64,000 nt of DNA from JAAEPI01 sp965212145 (GTDB lineage: Bacteria > Bacteroidota > Bacteroidia > Cytophagales > Cyclobacteriaceae), in the NCBI GenBank assembly GCA_965212145.1, contig CBDBUY010000010.1, positions 62,001 through 126,000 on the forward strand, given 5' to 3'. Position numbers and translations under genes: made by a program. Under the pieces are notes generated by a model. That model had not been told where the DNA came from. It made no database searches and saw only the letters and a program-made list of their open reading frames with translations. Positions within the stretch are counted from its first letter, which is position 1, and the number at the start of each line of letters is the position of its first letter. Of this stretch, positions 18,026 through 26,348 are shown in pieces.

Positions 18026-18148
18026 TCAAGTTTCTTTAGTCTTTACATCCTTATTGAGCCTCCTCTTTCTAACTTCTTCTCTTAATGTCAGAATCGCCTC
18101 AGCAATCAGCAGTTGTCCTTGTGTTAGATTTTTACCTTCAGATCCCAT
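18026..18148 (-). CDS. Small ORF, 40 aa
   Basis: Begins MGSEGKNLTQGQLLIAEAIL and ends in a basic stretch (LREEVRKRRLNKDVKTKET). Its ATG overlaps the end of a still shorter 17-codon frame (18138-18191) that begins with the same MGLKKVNK peptide as the 50-residue ORF at 18360-18512. It is directly coupled to the 271-residue gene. A helical DNA- or protein-binding peptide is possible. Function unknown. Confidence 0.4.
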   Translation of the reverse strand: MGSEGKNLTQGQLLIAEAILTLREEVRKRRLNKDVKTKET

Positions 18149-18206
18149 AATTGTCGTTCTTAGATATCTTGTTCACCTTTTTTAAACCCATAATGTGCCT
18201 CAATGG

Positions 18207-18335
18207 CTATTTGCTCGTTCTCTCCAACTGAGCTAAGGCCTCTTCCAATGTAACTGTGGGCATCTTTGAAAGAATCTCTTCGCACTTTTTGAAGTGCTCC
18301 CTCTCGAACTTCTTGATTTCCTCTTGTGTTGGCAT
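18207..18335 (-). CDS. Small ORF, 42 aa, copy B of a duplicated peptide
   Basis: Starts MPTQEEIKKFEREHF and ends TLEEALAQLERTSK; strongly helical and charged. It is clearly paralogous to the 42-residue ORF at 18527-18655: same length, start and end, with about 10 substitutions. Conservation of the reading frame in both copies suggests both were selected. Function unknown. Confidence 0.5.
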   Translation of the reverse strand: MPTQEEIKKFEREHFKKCEEILSKMPTVTLEEALAQLERTSK

Positions 18336-18359
18336 AGTCTTCAAATTTTCGTTGGAGTC

Positions 18360-18512
18360 TTACTTCTTCGTCCCCAAGGCCTTTCGATGATAAGCTAGAC
18401 TTTCGGCCACTTGTTTGCGAACCCTGGAATAGTATTCTGAGTGCTCTTCCTCCAATTGCGTTTGTGCCTCCATGTCTTTCTTAGTCACCTTGTTCACCTT
18501 TTTTAAACCCAT
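18360..18512 (-). CDS. Small ORF, 50 aa
   Basis: Begins MGLKKVNKVTKKDMEAQTQ and ends AYHRKALGTKK; basic and helical. Its first eight residues are shared with the truncated frame at 18138-18191, the equivalent position of the downstream repeat copy. It sits between the two 42-residue paralogues in one tightly spaced minus-strand series. Confidence 0.45.
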   Translation of the reverse strand: MGLKKVNKVTKKDMEAQTQLEEEHSEYYSRVRKQVAESLAYHRKALGTKK

Positions 18513-18526
18513 ATTATACTGAATGG

Positions 18527-18655
18527 CTACTTGCTTGTCCTCTTCAACTGAGCTAGTGCGTCTTCCAATGTAACTGAAGGCATCTTTGAGAGAATCTTTT
18601 CTTTTGCTTTCAAGTCCTCCCTCTCGAACTTCTTAATTTCCTCTTGTGTTGGCAT
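18527..18655 (-). CDS. Small ORF, 42 aa, copy A of a duplicated peptide
   Basis: Starts MPTQEEIKKFEREDL and ends TLEDALAQLKRTSK. It is the upstream paralogue of 18207-18335 and is followed after 14 nt by the 50-residue ORF. It lies just downstream of the decayed gene fragment on the same strand. Confidence 0.5.
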   Translation of the reverse strand: MPTQEEIKKFEREDLKAKEKILSKMPSVTLEDALAQLKRTSK

Positions 18656-18695
18656 AGTCTTCAAATTTAGTTTTACGAGAAAATAAATATTGTCA

Positions 18696-18949
18696 CTATG
18701 CCCAATTTAAATAAAGAGCTGTAGAGTGAATTACTCCTTCTTCTCTAAGTTTCCAGTAGATGTAGGATTGATCTGTTGGCCTCTTCCCAAGATGTTCTGA
18801 TAAATACTGATAAATTCTAAATCCATTTTCAGAAAAAATATCTTGTCGTGGATTTTCTATTTGAGGCACAGCTGGGTCAATTCAAAGTATTCCTTTTCAA
18901 TTTGCGAGTTGAAATCTCGTTGTTCGAAATCCTCTGGATAGAATCTCAT
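18696..18949 (-). pseudogene. Degraded, frameshifted relative of the 271-aa island protein
   Basis: Starting from an ATG at 18949 (MRFYPEDFEQRDF), the frame hits a stop after about 30 residues. In the next frame the sequence continues PAVPQIENPRQDIFSENGF, then IYQYLSEHLGKRPTDQSYIYWKL, matching the C-terminal part of the protein at 17209-18024, before ending at 18696. One frameshift is therefore needed, and the N-terminal ~180 residues are absent. It looks like a remnant of a duplicated or recombined gene. Confidence 0.6.
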
Positions 18950-19086
18950 TTTATTGCCTGTGAAAAATGAAATACAAGTTAACTCCCCCTCGTGAGAAAT
19001 TCATAGCGAAAAGAAGTTGCCTCTGCGGAGGGTTACCTTATGGCACTTGGCAGTGATTGAAGTACCCCCTCCCTTTGATATGAAGA

Positions 19087-20409
19087 TTACCCAACTCCTT
19101 TAACCACTTCCATTGGTGAACGGCCTGATTTCTTTGCCTCCTCCAATCTGTCGTAATACTCTTTCAGGGTTTTAGCATGATCGTCTTGACTCTTACCTAT
19201 GTAATTCAGCAGCATCTTCTCTGTCGTATGCCCAGTTATGGCCATTATAACAGGCGTTGGAATTATACCATAGTGATTGGTTGCAAATGAACGTCTGCAA
19301 ATACGACTTTTAACCAGTTCGTATTTTGGGTACGTTCCCGGCTCTTTCCGTTTGGTCTCCGGGTTGTATTTATTGCCCTTAGTCATTTCATCAATCCCAA
19401 CCTTTTCACATACTATCTTGATGTACTCATTCATGCACTTGTGAGAGATTTTTCGAGGAAACCCTCCGTCATGTTTTTCTATAATTCGCCTTAAACTTTC
19501 ATTGATTGGAACTCTTATATTTGCCCCTGTTTTCTTTTGATAAAACTCTATGTAATCACCTGAGATTGAATCATTGGTGAATTTCATAAAATCACTAATT
19601 CTTTGGCCTGTATGCAATCCCACTACTAACCAATCCCGGGCATTATCCAGAAACGAACCTTTGGTAAATTGATGGTTCTCAATGCGCTCGATTTCCTCCT
19701 GTGTCAAGTAGATAAAATTAATCTTGTGACTAAACCCTCTGAACTTCTTTTTCGCAAGATCGGGATGCGTTTTAATACCATGCTCTTGAGCGGCCTTGCA
19801 AATGGTTTTTATGAACGTAATCTGTCTCCCGACCGTATTGTCTGCAAGTCTTTCATCGTTTCTCAGAAACGCTAAATACTTGCGTCTGAAGTTCAAATCA
19901 ATATCTGAAAAGTAGAGTTTGGTTTTAAGTTTCTTTTGTTCAAACCTCTTGACCTTGTTAATGATGCTCTTGTATTTCCGAACGGTGGATTCCTCGACTC
20001 CAAACCGGATATTCCCCTTTGAGTCGTTCTCTCTTTGTGGTAGAACCTCCTTGATGAAAATTTCCTCTGCAAACTTGGTGAATAGGTTGAGGTCGGTTTC
20101 CTCCTCCTGATCGTTGAATTTGTTGACGGTCTCTTTTAACCACTCTGAGGAGATTATTTTACCCTTGCTGTGATCTTCGTTAAAGGTCTCTAAGATGTGA
20201 GTTTTTAGCCCTTGTAATTGGCTGTTGATCTGATCTCTTTTAACAGCCGTTGAAACCCTTCTGAGTTCGCCCTTGTCATTATTCCAATGATCCGGGTTCA
20301 CCTGGATTGATGTTGAGCGTTTGAAATCTTGTTTTCTACCGTTGGTGAATCTTACCAAAACGGTGGAGGGGTTCTTGTCACCCTTGAGGAGGAATTTTAC
20401 TGTTGCCAT
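19087..20409 (-). CDS. Tyrosine recombinase / integrase
   Basis: A 440-residue site-specific recombinase with an N-terminal arm-binding region (MATVKFLLKGDKNPSTVLVRF, typical of Bacteroidota integrases), a SAM-like core-binding domain around residues 110-210, and the catalytic domain with GLHTGQRISDF (first Arg), SRICRRSFATN (second Arg box, with Arg where His is more usual), GHTTEKML (His) and NYIG (nucleophile Tyr). The ATG at 20409 is chosen over an upstream non-ATG codon at 20442. It lies about 200 bp from attR and is read away from it. The 23-bp repeat at 20454-20476 is immediately upstream, in its promoter region, so it may also control int. Confidence 0.9.
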   Translation of the reverse strand: MATVKFLLKGDKNPSTVLVRFTNGRKQDFKRSTSIQVNPDHWNNDKGELRRVSTAVKRDQINSQLQGLKTHILETFNEDHSKGKIISSEWLKETVNKFNDQEEETDLNLFTKFAEEIFIKEVLPQRENDSKGNIRFGVEESTVRKYKSIINKVKRFEQKKLKTKLYFSDIDLNFRRKYLAFLRNDERLADNTVGRQITFIKTICKAAQEHGIKTHPDLAKKKFRGFSHKINFIYLTQEEIERIENHQFTKGSFLDNARDWLVVGLHTGQRISDFMKFTNDSISGDYIEFYQKKTGANIRVPINESLRRIIEKHDGGFPRKISHKCMNEYIKIVCEKVGIDEMTKGNKYNPETKRKEPGTYPKYELVKSRICRRSFATNHYGIIPTPVIMAITGHTTEKMLLNYIGKSQDDHAKTLKEYYDRLEEAKKSGRSPMEVVKGVG

Positions 20410-20453
20410 AATACACGAATTGAATACTCTAAAGATAATCAATTTACGGCAAA

Positions 20454-20476
20454 AGTTCCGACATAGTTCCGACCGA
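20454..20476 (+). repeat. Right copy of 23-bp element-end repeat
   Basis: Identical to 13544-13566, with two GTTCCGAC octamers. It lies 45 bp before the integrase start and ~130 bp from attR. Confidence 0.75.
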
Positions 20477-20608
20477 TTCTTTATTTACCTTGATTTCATC
20501 TTATTTCACTTAATCCACAAAATCAGTCATTACTAGTCATAAAGTAAGATTTTGATAGAATAATGGCCTTTTTTAGGGGTTCTTCAAGGTCGTGAAATTA
20601 AGAGGGTA

Positions 20609-20628
20609 CGAATCCGATATGCTCCACT
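20609..20628 (+). other. attR core: duplicated tRNA-Ala 3' end
   Basis: An exact 20-bp copy of tRNA-Ala positions 13468-13487 with no tRNA 5' portion nearby. It is followed 2 bp later by the terminator that presumably served the tRNA before integration. Confidence 0.85.
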
Positions 20629-20630
20629 GA

Positions 20631-20656
20631 ATCCCGACATTCGTCGGGATTTTTTT
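20631..20656 (+). terminator. Original tRNA-Ala terminator, now past attR
   Basis: ATCCCGAC (20631-20638), loop ATTC, GTCGGGAT (20643-20650), then a T-run. Its position right after attR suggests it originally ended the tRNA-Ala transcript. Confidence 0.8.
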
Positions 20657-21638
20657 ATTTATGATTATGCGCCTTAGCCAATGGCCGTTTCTTGATCATA
20701 CCACCTCTGGCTTCTTTGATCGTGTGCATAACCATAAAAGCCTTTGGATCGATCTTATCTATCTCCGTTTTAAGCTTGGCTAGCTCAAGTCTGGTGATCA
20801 ACGTGTAGACGATCTTGGTGTCCATTAGTTCTTCTCCCCTTTTCGCAAACCCCTTCTCACCTTCATAAAGTGTACAGCCTCGTCCCATCCGTTCGATCAC
20901 GGCCATTCTGATGTCATCGTGGTAATCGGAGATAATCGTCACGCCGATGTATTCTTCGATCCCGTCAATCACGAAATCAACCGTCTTGGAGGCAGCCAAA
21001 TAAGTGAGCATCGCATAAAGCGCGATTTCCATGGAGAAGACATAAGCACCCACACTGAAAATAACAATATTAATCAGCATGATGGCATCTCCGACTGTCA
21101 GGAATGTCTTCTTGTTTATGAAAACGGCCAGAATCTCGGTCCCGTCAATCACTCCTCCTCCTCGGATGGATAAACCAATTCCAAGCCCCAGAAAAAACCC
21201 TCCAAACACCGCGATCAGTAGCTTGTCGTCAGTAATTACAGGGAAATGGATGAAGTTGATAGCCAAGGCCAATAAGATGATGGCAATGATGCTGCGTATC
21301 GCAAACTCTCGGCTGACCGTTGTGAAAGCCAGCGCAAGAAATGGGAGGTTAATGCCAATGATCAGCCATGGTAGCGGAATATCCGTGACCGCTCCGGAAA
21401 TTAACGCCATTCCCATCGCGCCTCCATCAATAAATTCGTTTGGGATCAGGAACCCTTCCAAGCCGAAGCTGGCCGAAAGCACTCCCAGAATAATGGAGAA
21501 AGCCTCCCTGACAAAATGCCTAAACTCGACCTTGGCGTCACTGACCTCCTTGACGAGCTGCTTTTTGGTAAGCCGTCGCTGGAGCCAGTTGGCTCTAGTC
21601 TGAATCAGACGAACAAGGAATTTTTTGAAAAAGGTCAT
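20655..21638 (-). CDS. YitT family membrane protein (DUF161/DUF2179)
   Basis: A 327-residue inner-membrane protein. A ~40-residue basic cytoplasmic N-terminus precedes five to six hydrophobic segments (residues ~45-215) with FIDGGAMGMAL and SIRGGGVIDGTEILAV loop motifs characteristic of YitT. A C-terminal soluble DUF2179 domain (TIISDYHDDIR ... GRGCTLYEGEKGF ... LITRLELAKLK) follows. The family's transport substrate is not established. It is the first core gene past the integrated element. Confidence 0.85.
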   Translation of the reverse strand: MTFFKKFLVRLIQTRANWLQRRLTKKQLVKEVSDAKVEFRHFVREAFSIILGVLSASFGLEGFLIPNEFIDGGAMGMALISGAVTDIPLPWLIIGINLPFLALAFTTVSREFAIRSIIAIILLALAINFIHFPVITDDKLLIAVFGGFFLGLGIGLSIRGGGVIDGTEILAVFINKKTFLTVGDAIMLINIVIFSVGAYVFSMEIALYAMLTYLAASKTVDFVIDGIEEYIGVTIISDYHDDIRMAVIERMGRGCTLYEGEKGFAKRGEELMDTKIVYTLITRLELAKLKTEIDKIDPKAFMVMHTIKEARGGMIKKRPLAKAHNHK

Positions 21639-21688
21639 GACCGAAGTTAGATCAAACTTCGATCATGATTTAAATGAATTTTTCTCTT

Positions 21689-22186
21689 TTAAAGAGCAGC
21701 TAGGGTCGCCTCGTAATTAGGTTCCTGACCGATCTCCGGAACCTGCTCAGTGTAAGCGACTTTACGGTTTTCATCCAGAACTACGATGGCTCGCGAGTGC
21801 AAACCTTCGAATGCTCCCGTCTCCACTCTTACACCGTAATCAATTCCGAATTGACCGGCTTTGAAGTCGCTTCCCATCACAACATTCTCGATCCCTTCAG
21901 CCCCGCAGAATCGCGCCTGTGCAAATGGAAGATCCATGGAAACGCACACGATCGTCGTGTTTTCTAAAGAGGCTGCCTTTTCGTTGAATTTCCTGATAGA
22001 GGTGGCGCAAACTCCAGTATCGACACTAGGGAAAATATTTAGGATCACTTTCTTTCCTTTCAAGTCATCCAAACTAATGGATTTCATGTCTGGTTTTGTG
22101 AGCACGAACATCGGTGCTTCTGATCCTACTTCTGGTAAATTTCCTTTGGTTGTTGCGGGCGCTCCGCCCAATGTGATTTCAGCCAT
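21689..22186 (-). CDS. tpx: Thiol peroxidase
   Basis: A 165-residue atypical 2-Cys peroxiredoxin that reduces peroxides with thioredoxin. The peroxidatic Cys60 is in FPSVDTGVCATSIR and the resolving Cys94 in ARFCGAEG, the Tpx arrangement. The ATG at 22186 (MAEITLGG) is the family start. A 7-residue longer reading from 22207 is unlikely. Monocistronic in appearance. Confidence 0.93.
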   Translation of the reverse strand: MAEITLGGAPATTKGNLPEVGSEAPMFVLTKPDMKSISLDDLKGKKVILNIFPSVDTGVCATSIRKFNEKAASLENTTIVCVSMDLPFAQARFCGAEGIENVVMGSDFKAGQFGIDYGVRVETGAFEGLHSRAIVVLDENRKVAYTEQVPEIGQEPNYEATLAAL

Positions 22187-22233
22187 AATTTTTGATTTGA
22201 AGCTCAAACATAAATGAGCGCGGGATAAGTTCG

Positions 22234-24450
22234 TTACTTGATTTCTTTTTCTTCCTGCGCATTGACAAAGAGTACGTTGGCTACCCCCTCGTAACCCATG
22301 AAAATATCAGCTCCAAATTGCTTCATAGCCTCACTGCGGAATCCGGTGATGATCAGATCGGCGGACTTGGAATTTTGTGTGATAATCTCGCGCCTCTTGG
22401 TGTTCTCCTTTTTTGCAACAATTCGGATGTTATTTGGAGAGATTGGAAGACGTCCTTCCTGTGCCAAGTCAACCAACATCTGTCTTTGCTGGCCAGCTTC
22501 ACCCTCTGGGAAAATGGCGTAGATCTTGATGTCTGCTTTCTTCCAATCCGGATGTCCCATGATTATATACCCCATCAGGATCATCAGGTTGGCATTTTCA
22601 TAATCGCTCTCCGTAATCCAAATGTGGATTTCTCTTTTGAATCCAAACCCCTTTTCCGATGTGCTCAATACGCAGAGATCGTAATCCGCCGCTCTGACCA
22701 GCGGAATGTTATTCACGATATCCACTAAATCCTCCGGATGTTGACGAGAAAACTCAAACATGAACATGTTGCCCTCTTTGCCGGAAATACTTGGCAGTTG
22801 CAAGGCCTGGGCAATTGCCGTAGTATAACTCGGAGAAATCATGGTGTCCATGTAGACATTGCTCTCCACGTCACTAGCGATTTGAATCAATTCTTGCAGA
22901 TCCTCCTCGGCTTGGGCATGCGTGTCTCTTGACAGATACCCATTGATAAAATGGATATACGTTCCAAATCCAAAGCGATGACACATCCACCTGATCAAGT
23001 CAAAATCAGCTGTACGTTCAAACGCATTTTTGGCGATGCAAATCACGGATGGGCGCCAATCCTGCTCCTGCGTCTCGGCTTTTTGGATGAAAATCTGCAG
23101 CTTCCGTGACAACTGATAAATCACCCCCTGAAAAATTTTCGCGAGTCCTCGATTGTCCTCATTTACTCTGTTAATCACAAAATAGATGACCACCATCAGG
23201 CCAAGAGATCCAATCGCATAACCTGGGTTCATGGAAAACATCAGGTAAAAACACATGATTGCCCCAATGAGGGAGAAATACCATTTTGATTTGAAAGATG
23301 GACGATAAGACGGATCCGCTGCGAAATGATGTAAGAAGGAAATCAAACAAATGGCCCCATAGGTCACCATGAAGAACATGGAGATGATCTCGGCGACAAA
23401 GTTGACATTACCTATGGCCACAAAAACCAGCGCGATAGCACTCGTAAAATAAATCCCATTGATGGGCTCATGATTTTTCTCCCGTTTGACCCAGTTGTTA
23501 ATCCGTGCCAGACCAAAAACCTTATCGCTTGCGAGCGCTTGCAACGTGCGGGGCGCCACCATGATGGAACCAAGAGCTGATGATAGTGTGGCGCACATCA
23601 AGCCTATAGGAATAATCGGCCCCCAGATCGCGATTTTTGACATGACTAGTTGATCATTTGCCAAATCGATTGGACTAGCTGCCAAATTCAATTTGAAAGC
23701 TGCAGCTATGTAAATAAGCATCCCTGCCAGGGTCGCAAGTATGGTTCCTGTGGGAATCGATTTTTTTGGATTCTTCAAATCTCCCGACAGGCCGACTCCT
23801 GCGGCCATTCCGGTAAAAGCCGGGAAAATGATCGCAAACACATAGAAGAAACTATCACCGTCCGGAATGGCGGTGGTAAAATCAATCGTGGCAGTACCTT
23901 GATAATCGGTGGTGCCGGCAAAAAACATGATCAGCGAAACGAACAAAACCGCGACAACACCATACAAGGCTTTCATGCCCATGCTTGCTCCTTTTGTAAG
24001 CATGAGTGCACAAATGGCCAGTGTCAGAGGGATACTGACAATTCGTTTATCCGCCAAACCCAAACCATAATTGGCATTCACCCACTCGAAAACCGGCGTA
24101 AATGCCTCAGCGCACGCAATGATGTAGAATGCCACACTGATCGCTTGAGAAAGGTAGAGTGCCACGCCAATTGCCGCTCCGATGTTGATCCCGAATGATC
24201 TCGAAATGATGTAATAAACCCCTCCACCTTCTACTTTCTGATTGGTTGCGATCTCGGCGACAGCCATTGCCGTGGGTAAGGTCACGATATGCCCGAGTGC
24301 TACGATCCCAAGTGTCCCCAATAGCCCCACATGCCCTATGGCATAACCAAATCGTAGAAATAGGATCGCTCCCAGAATCGTGCTGAGAGTGGTCATGAAG
24401 ACCGGAAGTGTACCGAATGAAGCTTTTTTGGGTGATTGGGTTGAATTCAT
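22234..24450 (-). CDS. SLC12-like (Na-K-Cl cotransporter-type) permease
   Basis: A 738-residue APC-superfamily transporter. About 12 membrane segments occupy residues 15-430, starting with TTLSTILGAILFLRFGYAIG, a signature of cation-chloride cotransporters, and including the GGVYYIISRSFG loop. A ~300-residue soluble C-terminus (ICIAKNAFERTADFDLIRW ... LIITGFRSEAMKQFGAD) resembles the regulatory tail of SLC12 proteins. Ion or amino-acid specificity cannot be settled from sequence. It is divergent from the symporter at 24546. Confidence 0.8.
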   Translation of the reverse strand: MNSTQSPKKASFGTLPVFMTTLSTILGAILFLRFGYAIGHVGLLGTLGIVALGHIVTLPTAMAVAEIATNQKVEGGGVYYIISRSFGINIGAAIGVALYLSQAISVAFYIIACAEAFTPVFEWVNANYGLGLADKRIVSIPLTLAICALMLTKGASMGMKALYGVVAVLFVSLIMFFAGTTDYQGTATIDFTTAIPDGDSFFYVFAIIFPAFTGMAAGVGLSGDLKNPKKSIPTGTILATLAGMLIYIAAAFKLNLAASPIDLANDQLVMSKIAIWGPIIPIGLMCATLSSALGSIMVAPRTLQALASDKVFGLARINNWVKREKNHEPINGIYFTSAIALVFVAIGNVNFVAEIISMFFMVTYGAICLISFLHHFAADPSYRPSFKSKWYFSLIGAIMCFYLMFSMNPGYAIGSLGLMVVIYFVINRVNEDNRGLAKIFQGVIYQLSRKLQIFIQKAETQEQDWRPSVICIAKNAFERTADFDLIRWMCHRFGFGTYIHFINGYLSRDTHAQAEEDLQELIQIASDVESNVYMDTMISPSYTTAIAQALQLPSISGKEGNMFMFEFSRQHPEDLVDIVNNIPLVRAADYDLCVLSTSEKGFGFKREIHIWITESDYENANLMILMGYIIMGHPDWKKADIKIYAIFPEGEAGQQRQMLVDLAQEGRLPISPNNIRIVAKKENTKRREIITQNSKSADLIITGFRSEAMKQFGADIFMGYEGVANVLFVNAQEEKEIK

Positions 24451-24545
24451 ACAGAATCAATTACTCCGCAAGTAAGCAAAAATGTTCAATTCGGCCTTTG
24501 GATCATCTTGGTTAGATTGCGGCAAATTTTAGTCTCCAAAATCGA

Positions 24546-26348
24546 ATGCTTTTAGCGACAATAGACTGGGTAATCATTGGAGTTTTTTTTGCGATCGTCC
24601 TGGCCATTGGCTGGGTTGCATCTAAAACTGCCGGAAAAGACACTGATCAGTTTTTCCTGGGAGGCCGAACCATGCCTTGGTGGCTTCTGGGAATTTCTAT
24701 GGTAGCGTGCACATTTTCTGCTGACACACCAAACCTGGTCACCGGTATGGTGAGAGAGGACGGTGTAGCTAAGAACTGGGCCTGGTGGGCGTTTTTAATC
24801 ACGGGAATGGTCACAGTATTCATTTATGCCAAGCTCTGGAGGCGCTCAAATGTCAAAACAGATTTGGGCTTTTATGAGCTCAGATATTCAGGTAAAGCCG
24901 CTTCGTTTTTGCGTGGATTCCGATCCTTGTATCTCGGCATATTCTTCAACTGCCTGATCATGGGAACCGTGACTTTGGCAGCCATAAAAATTGCTGCGGT
25001 CATGTTCGGATTGCCACCGCTTATCACGGTCATTGGAGCTTCAGTCGGCGTGGTGATTTATGCTTCCATTGGAGGAATCAAAGGAGTGATATGGGCAGAC
25101 TTTTTTCAATATTCCATTGCCATGTTTGGGGCAGTTTATGCGGCCATTGTTGCGGTGAGACAACCAGAAGTAGGTGGACTGTCTGAGTTGATTTCCAACC
25201 CGGTAATCCAGGATAAGCTGAACATTGTACCAGATTTTTCTGATACGTCGGCTTTAATTCCGCTTTTGATCATCCCAATCGCCGTGCAGTGGTGGTCAGT
25301 GTGGTATCCCGGGGCTGAGCCAGGAGGCGGTGGCTACATCGCTCAACGGATGTTGTCAGCCAAGGACGAAAAAAATGCCATTGGAGCCACTTTACTTTTC
25401 AATTTTGCGCATTACGCACTGCGGCCATGGCCATGGATCATAGTGGCGCTTGCTTCACTTTTGGTCTTTCCGGATTTGGCCTCAATCCAAAAAGAATTTC
25501 CCGGCATTGCCGACCAATATTTGGGTCATGATGTGGCGTACCCTGCCATGCTCACTAGGTTGTCCCCCGGATGGCTAGGTTTGGTGACTGCATCCCTTAT
25601 TGCTGCATTCATGTCGACAATTGGCACGCATTTGAATTGGGGATCATCGTATGTAGTGAATGATTTCTACAAGCGCTTCGTCAAACCGGAAGCCAAAGAA
25701 AAAGAGTTGGTGAAAGTGGGCAGATGGTCCACCGTTGGACTGATGGTTATCGCAGGGTTTTTCGCACTGACCATTCTGGAAAACGCCACCCAAGCTTTTG
25801 ATATTTTATTGCTTTCGGGAGCCGGCTCTGGAGCGATTTATCTACTTCGCTGGTTTTGGTGGAGAATCAACGCCTGGACGGAAATTGTAGCCATGATCGG
25901 AGCGACCCTAGTGGCATTTATTCTTGTTCTGGTCGTACCCGATTCGGCATTGTCTACCGATACTTTAGACGCCTTCACTGCGAAACTGCTCCTGGCAACT
26001 GGTATTACCACAGTTGTTTGGTTAACTACCACGCTCCTCACAAAACCGGAGAATGACGAAACGCTGAAATCCTTTTATCAGCTGACACATCCCGGAGGTC
26101 CCGGCTGGAAAAAAGTGAAAGAAAAAATTCTGGCTGACGGAGAAACAATCAACGGGGACGAAAAGAAATGGGATCTTCCAGCGGGGCTGCTCAGCGTACT
26201 TTTAGGTTGCCTTGGAATCTACAGCGCCCTCTTTTCAATTGGTAGTTTTGTGTATGGCCAGGTAACGCAAGGAGCGATTCTGCTGGGCGTTTTTGGACTG
26301 ATGATATTCCTCCTCTTTAAACTTTGGAACAAACTCAACATAGAATAA
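24546..26348 (+). CDS. Sodium:solute symporter (SSS family)
   Basis: A 600-residue Na+-coupled transporter with about 14 hydrophobic segments. FFLGGRTMPWWLLGISMVA near residues 38-56 is the SSS signature, and the GAGSGAIYLLRWFWWRINAW segment near 430 is also typical. It ends in TAATG, overlapping the start of a sugar-nucleotidyltransferase gene. With the GHMP kinase nearby, this suggests uptake of a sugar later activated by kinase and nucleotidyltransferase (inference). Confidence 0.85.
   Translation: MLLATIDWVIIGVFFAIVLAIGWVASKTAGKDTDQFFLGGRTMPWWLLGISMVACTFSADTPNLVTGMVREDGVAKNWAWWAFLITGMVTVFIYAKLWRRSNVKTDLGFYELRYSGKAASFLRGFRSLYLGIFFNCLIMGTVTLAAIKIAAVMFGLPPLITVIGASVGVVIYASIGGIKGVIWADFFQYSIAMFGAVYAAIVAVRQPEVGGLSELISNPVIQDKLNIVPDFSDTSALIPLLIIPIAVQWWSVWYPGAEPGGGGYIAQRMLSAKDEKNAIGATLLFNFAHYALRPWPWIIVALASLLVFPDLASIQKEFPGIADQYLGHDVAYPAMLTRLSPGWLGLVTASLIAAFMSTIGTHLNWGSSYVVNDFYKRFVKPEAKEKELVKVGRWSTVGLMVIAGFFALTILENATQAFDILLLSGAGSGAIYLLRWFWWRINAWTEIVAMIGATLVAFILVLVVPDSALSTDTLDAFTAKLLLATGITTVVWLTTTLLTKPENDETLKSFYQLTHPGGPGWKKVKEKILADGETINGDEKKWDLPAGLLSVLLGCLGIYSALFSIGSFVYGQVTQGAILLGVFGLMIFLLFKLWNKLNIE

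Larger units (their letters stand above)
18170..18668. repeat. Imperfect ~178-bp direct duplication (18170-18347 and 18491-18668)
   Basis: The two stretches, offset by 321 bp, align over their whole length with scattered substitutions. They cover a 42-residue ORF and the first codons of the next small ORF. The duplication created the two 42-residue paralogues. Confidence 0.75.
13468..20628. mobile_element. ~7.1-kb integrative element in tRNA-Ala
   Basis: The element is bounded by a 20-bp direct repeat of the tRNA-Ala 3' end (13468-13487 and 20609-20628). The tyrosine integrase lies next to the right end, as is typical of tRNA-targeting islands. Inside are an excisionase-like HTH protein, a Rep-like protein, a candidate antisense RNA, small ORFs, a decayed gene and a T9SS-type cargo gene. 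The interior is visibly more AT-rich than the flanks. No relaxase, coupling protein or conjugation genes and no capsid genes are visible. It is therefore a small mobilizable or replicating genomic island, or a satellite, rather than a conjugative element or full phage. Confidence 0.85.

Noticed and set aside
18964..19086. Extra gene between the decayed fragment and the integrase
   Set aside because: No open frame or structured signal stood out.
21079..21603. 174-residue ORF opposite the YitT gene
   Set aside because: Antisense shadow of a confidently recognised membrane protein; composition is low-complexity Met/Ser/Pro.
23650..24198. 182-residue ORF opposite the SLC12-like gene
   Set aside because: Shadow ORF; the opposite strand encodes recognisable transporter helices.
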